Shown here piece by piece: positions 22,020-24,796 of a stretch of 24,796 bases of DNA. The first letter of the stretch is position 1; each line of letters opens with the position of its first letter. Origin of the DNA: JACRBT01 sp964474285 (GTDB lineage: Bacteria; Chloroflexota; Dehalococcoidia; Tepidiformales; Tepidiformaceae); contig CAYYSD010000032.1 of the NCBI GenBank assembly GCA_964474285.1, positions 1-24,796 on the forward strand, given 5' to 3'. The position numbers and the translations under genes were made by a program. The notes beneath the pieces were generated by a model, which worked only from the letters and a program-made list of their open reading frames with translations, made no database searches and had not been told where the DNA came from.

Positions 22020-22388
22020 TCACCTGATGCGCGTCGCGAGCTGCCAGGTGTTGCCGGCCGGGTCCTTCACCATGGCCCGGCTGTCGCCCCAGGGCGTGTC
22101 GATCGGCGCCTCCAGCGACTCCGCTCCGAGCTCCACCGCCCGGGCGTATGTGGCGGCGGCGTCCTCGACGTACAGGTAGAAGAACCCGGGCGACGGCGGC
22201 CGCACGTCGTCGCCGCTGATCAGCATCACCGAATCGCCGATCCGCACTTCGAACGGCTGCCCGCCTCCGCCTTCATCCGTCGCATCGAACGCCTGTCGCA
22301 AGAAGTCCACGAGCGTTTGCGGCTCATGCGCGAACAGTCGCGGCGCAACTCGCGGCCACCCTTCGGGAATCCAATCCGCCACTGTCAC
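22020..22388 (-). CDS. VOC-superfamily (glyoxalase/PhnB-like) protein
   Basis: This protein of about 122 residues has the VOC pattern: P-R-L-F-A-H-E-P near the N-terminus, R-I-G-D-S-V-M-L-I-S-G-D, then a long F-Y-L-Y-V-E-D-A-A-A-T-Y-A-R-A-V-E-L-G-A, and the closing W-G-D-S-R-A-M-V-K-D-P-A-G-N-T-W-Q. These match glyoxalase/bleomycin-resistance-type domains of the PhnB subgroup. The metal-binding role and substrate are uncertain. The start is GTG 22388 (or the second GTG at 22382), preceded by GGAGAAGGAG; the frame upstream to 22613 is over-long and Arg-rich. It diverges from the ADP-ribosylglycohydrolase gene by about 100 bp. Confidence 0.8.
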   Translation of the reverse strand: MTVADWIPEGWPRVAPRLFAHEPQTLVDFLRQAFDATDEGGGGQPFEVRIGDSVMLISGDDVRPPSPGFFYLYVEDAAATYARAVELGAESLEAPIDTPWGDSRAMVKDPAGNTWQLATRIR

Positions 22389-22465
22389 GCTCCTTCTCCG
22401 CCGTGTGATGCCCGCCGCCCGCTCCGCGTTTTCTTTCCGCGACGGCAATCGACGCCATCCGTCCC

Positions 22466-22471
22466 TATTAT
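22466..22471 (+). promoter_or_regulatory. -10 box TATTAT for the ADP-ribosylglycohydrolase gene
   Basis: TATTAT lies 18 nt before the GTG at 22490, leaving a short leader that contains the GGAGC Shine-Dalgarno sequence. A clear -35 element is not seen. Confidence 0.4.
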
Positions 22472-22489
22472 GGTCGGGCAGGAGCAACC

Positions 22490-23509
22490 GTGGCACTGAA
22501 CGAACACACCTCGGACACCCATCGCGTCGAAAATGGCTGGTCGTCGGCAAGCCCCCCGGCACAGGCGTCTCGTATTGCCGGCGCGGTTCTCGGAGCTGCC
22601 ATCGGCGACGCAATGGGCCACCCGGCCGAATTCCTCCGCATGGAGGCCATCCGGGAGAGGTACGGGCCTTCCGGCGTCCAGGGCTTCGAGCTGTTCTGGA
22701 CGCGCGAGGGTCAGACGTTCGCCCCTTACACCGACGACACGCAGATGGCCGAGATCGTGCTCCGCGTCCTTCGCGACAGCCGCCGTGACAGCCTCGATAT
22801 CGACACCACCATGACGCGGATCGCGGCCGGGTTCGCGGACTGGAGTGTCAACCCGCAGGGCGGACACCGCGCCCCCGGAAACGCTTGCCTGCGCGGAGCC
22901 AGCCAGCTCCGCCAGGGCGTCCCCTGGTTCGAGGCGGGCGGGCTCAAGGACGGCGGGTGCGGCTCGGTGATGCGCGCCTACCCCTTCGGCGTCGTTTTCC
23001 CCGACGACCTCGATCGTGCTGAACGCTGGTCCGTCGAACACTCGAAAACCACCCATCGCGCCCCGATCGCCCTCGCCGCCTGCGGCGCTATGGCTGTTGG
23101 CACCGCCCTTCTCATCAGCGGCGAACCACCGGAGACTGCCTGGGCGAAAATGATCGAGGCCGCCGCTCGGGAGGACACACAGACCGCCCGGATGATGGAG
23201 CGCGCCCTCGCCGAGGCCACATCCGGAGTCGGACCGGACGTCACACTTGCCAGGCTGGAAGGCTGGGCAGCACACGAGGCCATCGCCGCCGGTCTCTACG
23301 TCGCCGCGAGGCATCCCTCCGACCCGCGCGCCGCAATCCTCGCAGCTGCCAACACCCCGGGCGACTCGGACAGCATCGCCACCCTCGCTGGCGCGCTCAC
23401 AGGCGCCGCCTCCGGACTCGAACGCATTCCCGCTGAGTGGATCCGCGACGTGGAACGCGCCGCCGAACTCCTGTCCCTGGCGCGCGAGGTCGCCGCGATC
23501 GTGGCGTAG
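22490..23509 (+). CDS. ADP-ribosylglycohydrolase family protein
   Basis: This 339-residue hydrolase of the DraG/ARH fold would remove ADP-ribose from proteins or small molecules using a binuclear Mg centre. Key blocks are visible: G-A-A-I-G-D-A-M-G-H-P-A-E (35-47), Y-T-D-D-T-Q-M (80-86) with Thr81, Asp82 and Asp83, a P-G-N loop (129-131), and G-D-S-D-S-I-A-T-L-A-G-A-L-T-G-A with Asp292 and Asp294. All metal ligands expected for the family are present, so it looks active. The GTG start at 22490 follows AGGAG. No partner ADP-ribosyltransferase is visible nearby. It converges on the permease with a 10-bp gap. Confidence 0.9.
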   Translation: MALNEHTSDTHRVENGWSSASPPAQASRIAGAVLGAAIGDAMGHPAEFLRMEAIRERYGPSGVQGFELFWTREGQTFAPYTDDTQMAEIVLRVLRDSRRDSLDIDTTMTRIAAGFADWSVNPQGGHRAPGNACLRGASQLRQGVPWFEAGGLKDGGCGSVMRAYPFGVVFPDDLDRAERWSVEHSKTTHRAPIALAACGAMAVGTALLISGEPPETAWAKMIEAAAREDTQTARMMERALAEATSGVGPDVTLARLEGWAAHEAIAAGLYVAARHPSDPRAAILAAANTPGDSDSIATLAGALTGAASGLERIPAEWIRDVERAAELLSLAREVAAIVA

Positions 23510-23519
23510 AGCGACGCCT

Positions 23520-24796
23520 CTAGCGGCGCAGGAACCGCCAGCCAGGGCCCCCCGACCCGATATCGCGGCGCTCCAGGGTGAAAACGGCAAGGGCGAGGAA
23601 GAACAGCGAGCAGCCCACGAATGCGGCCGCGTTGAGCCAATCGAACCCACCCACGAGCGGCTTCGTGAAGTCTGCCCAATAAAACGGCGAGAGCTTTCGT
23701 GCCTGCTCCAACTGGCTCACGAAGGCGCCCAGCGTGTTGAGGAAGTAGCCGGCTATGGCCGCGCCGACCACCAGGATCGTGCCTGAGGTCTTGCCGGGGA
23801 GCGCCGCACTGCCCAGGATCGCGAGGCTCAGGTAGAAGAGCGAGATGGGAAGCATCGTGAGCGTCGCCCAGATGACATGGCTGGCAGCGATCTCCAGGTC
23901 GACCGCGAGCTTGCCGAGCAGCAGTCCCGGGAGAGCGAGCAGGATGATCCCGATGAGCACAGCGATATACGCCGCGGACTTCTCGACCACGAGTCGCCTG
24001 CGGGAAATCGGCTGCGCGAGCACAAGGTCCAGCGTGCCGGCGCCCTCTTCCCCCGCGATGGCGCCTGTGCCGGTGATGATCATCGCGATGAGCACGATGA
24101 GGGGTATGTAGGAGAAGTACTCAGACGCAAGGAAGCCCGGGGGCTCGCTGAACGCCCCGGCCGCGCCCGTGAACTCGGTCAGCGCGCCCGATTCGTCGAA
24201 CGCCTTGAAGATGTCCTTGAAGGGCGGGTAGATGAGAACGGTGACAAACCCGAGCACCGAGATGCCGATGCCCCAGGCGAGCAGCGGCACCCGCTGATCC
24301 CGGAGGGTCCGCCAGAACGTGGGGAAGCGCCGGCGGGTCGATTCGGGCGGGGCCGTCGGCGAGTCCTGCTCCTCGTTCGCTTCCTGCCGGCGGCGAAGAC
24401 GCCACGTGCGGGCGCCCGCGCTCAGGTCGCGCCGCTCGAGAGCGAACATCGCCAGGACCACGACAAGGGCCGATAGCCCGGCAAATCCCGCCGCGTTCAG
24501 CCACTCGAAGTCCCCCGTGAGCGCCTTGCCATAGTTCGACCAGTAGAAAGGAGAGATCTTCTGCACCTGGTCCAGCTCGCTCACGAACGCGCCAAAGATC
24601 TTCAGGAAGAACGCCGCGATGGCCATCGAGATGATGGCGACGGTTGAGCCTGTTCGGCCCGGGAGGATTGCGCTGCAAAGCATCGCCACGGACGCGTAGA
24701 GGAGGCTCAAGGGCGCCATCGTCAGGCACGCCCAGGCCATGCGGCTGGCGGCGAGATCAAAGTCCACGAGCAGGCTGCCCAGGTAGAGCCCGGGCA
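23520..24796 (-). CDS. Internally duplicated ABC-2-type permease (N-terminus beyond window)
   Basis: The frame stays open past 24767 to the window edge, and the residues there (G-L-Y-L-G-S-L-L-V-D-F-D) align with the same place in the second half, so the true start lies outside. The visible roughly 425 residues contain the end of one permease domain and a complete second copy. F-V-S-E-L-D-Q-V-Q-K-I-S-P-F-Y-W and F-V-S-Q-L-E-Q-A-R-K-L-S-P-F-Y-W are matching blocks, as are L-E-R-R-D-L and L-E-R-R-D-I. A charged linker separates the copies (around A-N-E-E-Q-D-S-P). It is probably the permease of an ABC exporter whose ATPase is upstream, out of view. Confidence 0.85.
   Translation of the reverse strand, partial: PGLYLGSLLVDFDLAASRMAWACLTMAPLSLLYASVAMLCSAILPGRTGSTVAIISMAIAAFFLKIFGAFVSELDQVQKISPFYWSNYGKALTGDFEWLNAAGFAGLSALVVVLAMFALERRDLSAGARTWRLRRRQEANEEQDSPTAPPESTRRRFPTFWRTLRDQRVPLLAWGIGISVLGFVTVLIYPPFKDIFKAFDESGALTEFTGAAGAFSEPPGFLASEYFSYIPLIVLIAMIITGTGAIAGEEGAGTLDLVLAQPISRRRLVVEKSAAYIAVLIGIILLALPGLLLGKLAVDLEIAASHVIWATLTMLPISLFYLSLAILGSAALPGKTSGTILVVGAAIAGYFLNTLGAFVSQLEQARKLSPFYWADFTKPLVGGFDWLNAAAFVGCSLFFLALAVFTLERRDIGSGGPGWRFLRR

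Noticed and set aside
1..24796. tRNA genes, CRISPR arrays, insertion sequences, toxin-antitoxin or phage genes
   Set aside because: I scanned both strands by eye for repeats, transposase or integrase motifs and tRNA-like cloverleaf landmarks and saw none; tRNAscan-SE or a CRISPR finder would be decisive.

Overview
The window is GC-rich DNA from a bacterium, with dense genes, many 4-bp start/stop overlaps and a run of Ns at 15899-15920, so it is probably a metagenome-assembled or draft contig. The Tat-targeted lipoprotein, the GTG/TTG starts, and a secreted protein with 87-residue repeats (WF-R-GFPANFNTL core) recall Chloroflexota, perhaps Dehalococcoidia/Tepidiforma-like. That placement rests on resemblance and is only moderately secure. 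I saw no tRNA, rRNA, CRISPR array, transposase or phage gene.

Left end (1-6075, minus strand): a translationally coupled nitrogen operon runs right to left. It comprises a ferredoxin-type nitrite reductase (nirA), an NrtA/CmpA-like Tat lipoprotein, an NrtB-like permease, and the first codons of a further gene (expected ATPase) cut by the window edge. Upstream of nirA lies a more AT-rich stretch with two small palindromes, a 64-codon ORF coupled to nirA, and a probable gene remnant interrupted by TGA. Then come a CelD/FemAB-type acetyltransferase and folE, 5 bp apart.

Middle (6203-14038): an M20 amidohydrolase, an EamA exporter, a small zinc-ribbon protein, a short acidic protein, a lipoprotein, a Cys-based phosphatase, a five-PAS GGEEF diguanylate cyclase, a 190-residue unknown, a Trm112-like zinc protein and a two-helix membrane protein. 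Six start codons here have a TAnnnT box 6-9 nt upstream and no Shine-Dalgarno sequence, which suggests leaderless transcription.

Right half (14060-24796): a secreted HExxH gluzincin-like metallopeptidase (with the N gap inside it), an alpha/beta hydrolase, a CxxC small protein, an ABC-F ATPase with a possible long leader, an ABC-2 exporter pair (ATPase plus permease, 4-bp overlap), an unknown beta-rich protein, a VOC-fold protein, an ADP-ribosylglycohydrolase, and the 3' part of an internally duplicated ABC-2 permease that leaves the window.

Most of the window is ordinary core and accessory metabolism. I did not find a clear new multi-gene system. The best leads are the nirA upstream region (small coupled ORF, broken gene, palindromes), the recurrent leaderless-type promoter pattern, the palindromes between the peptidase and the hydrolase, and the ABC-F leader.
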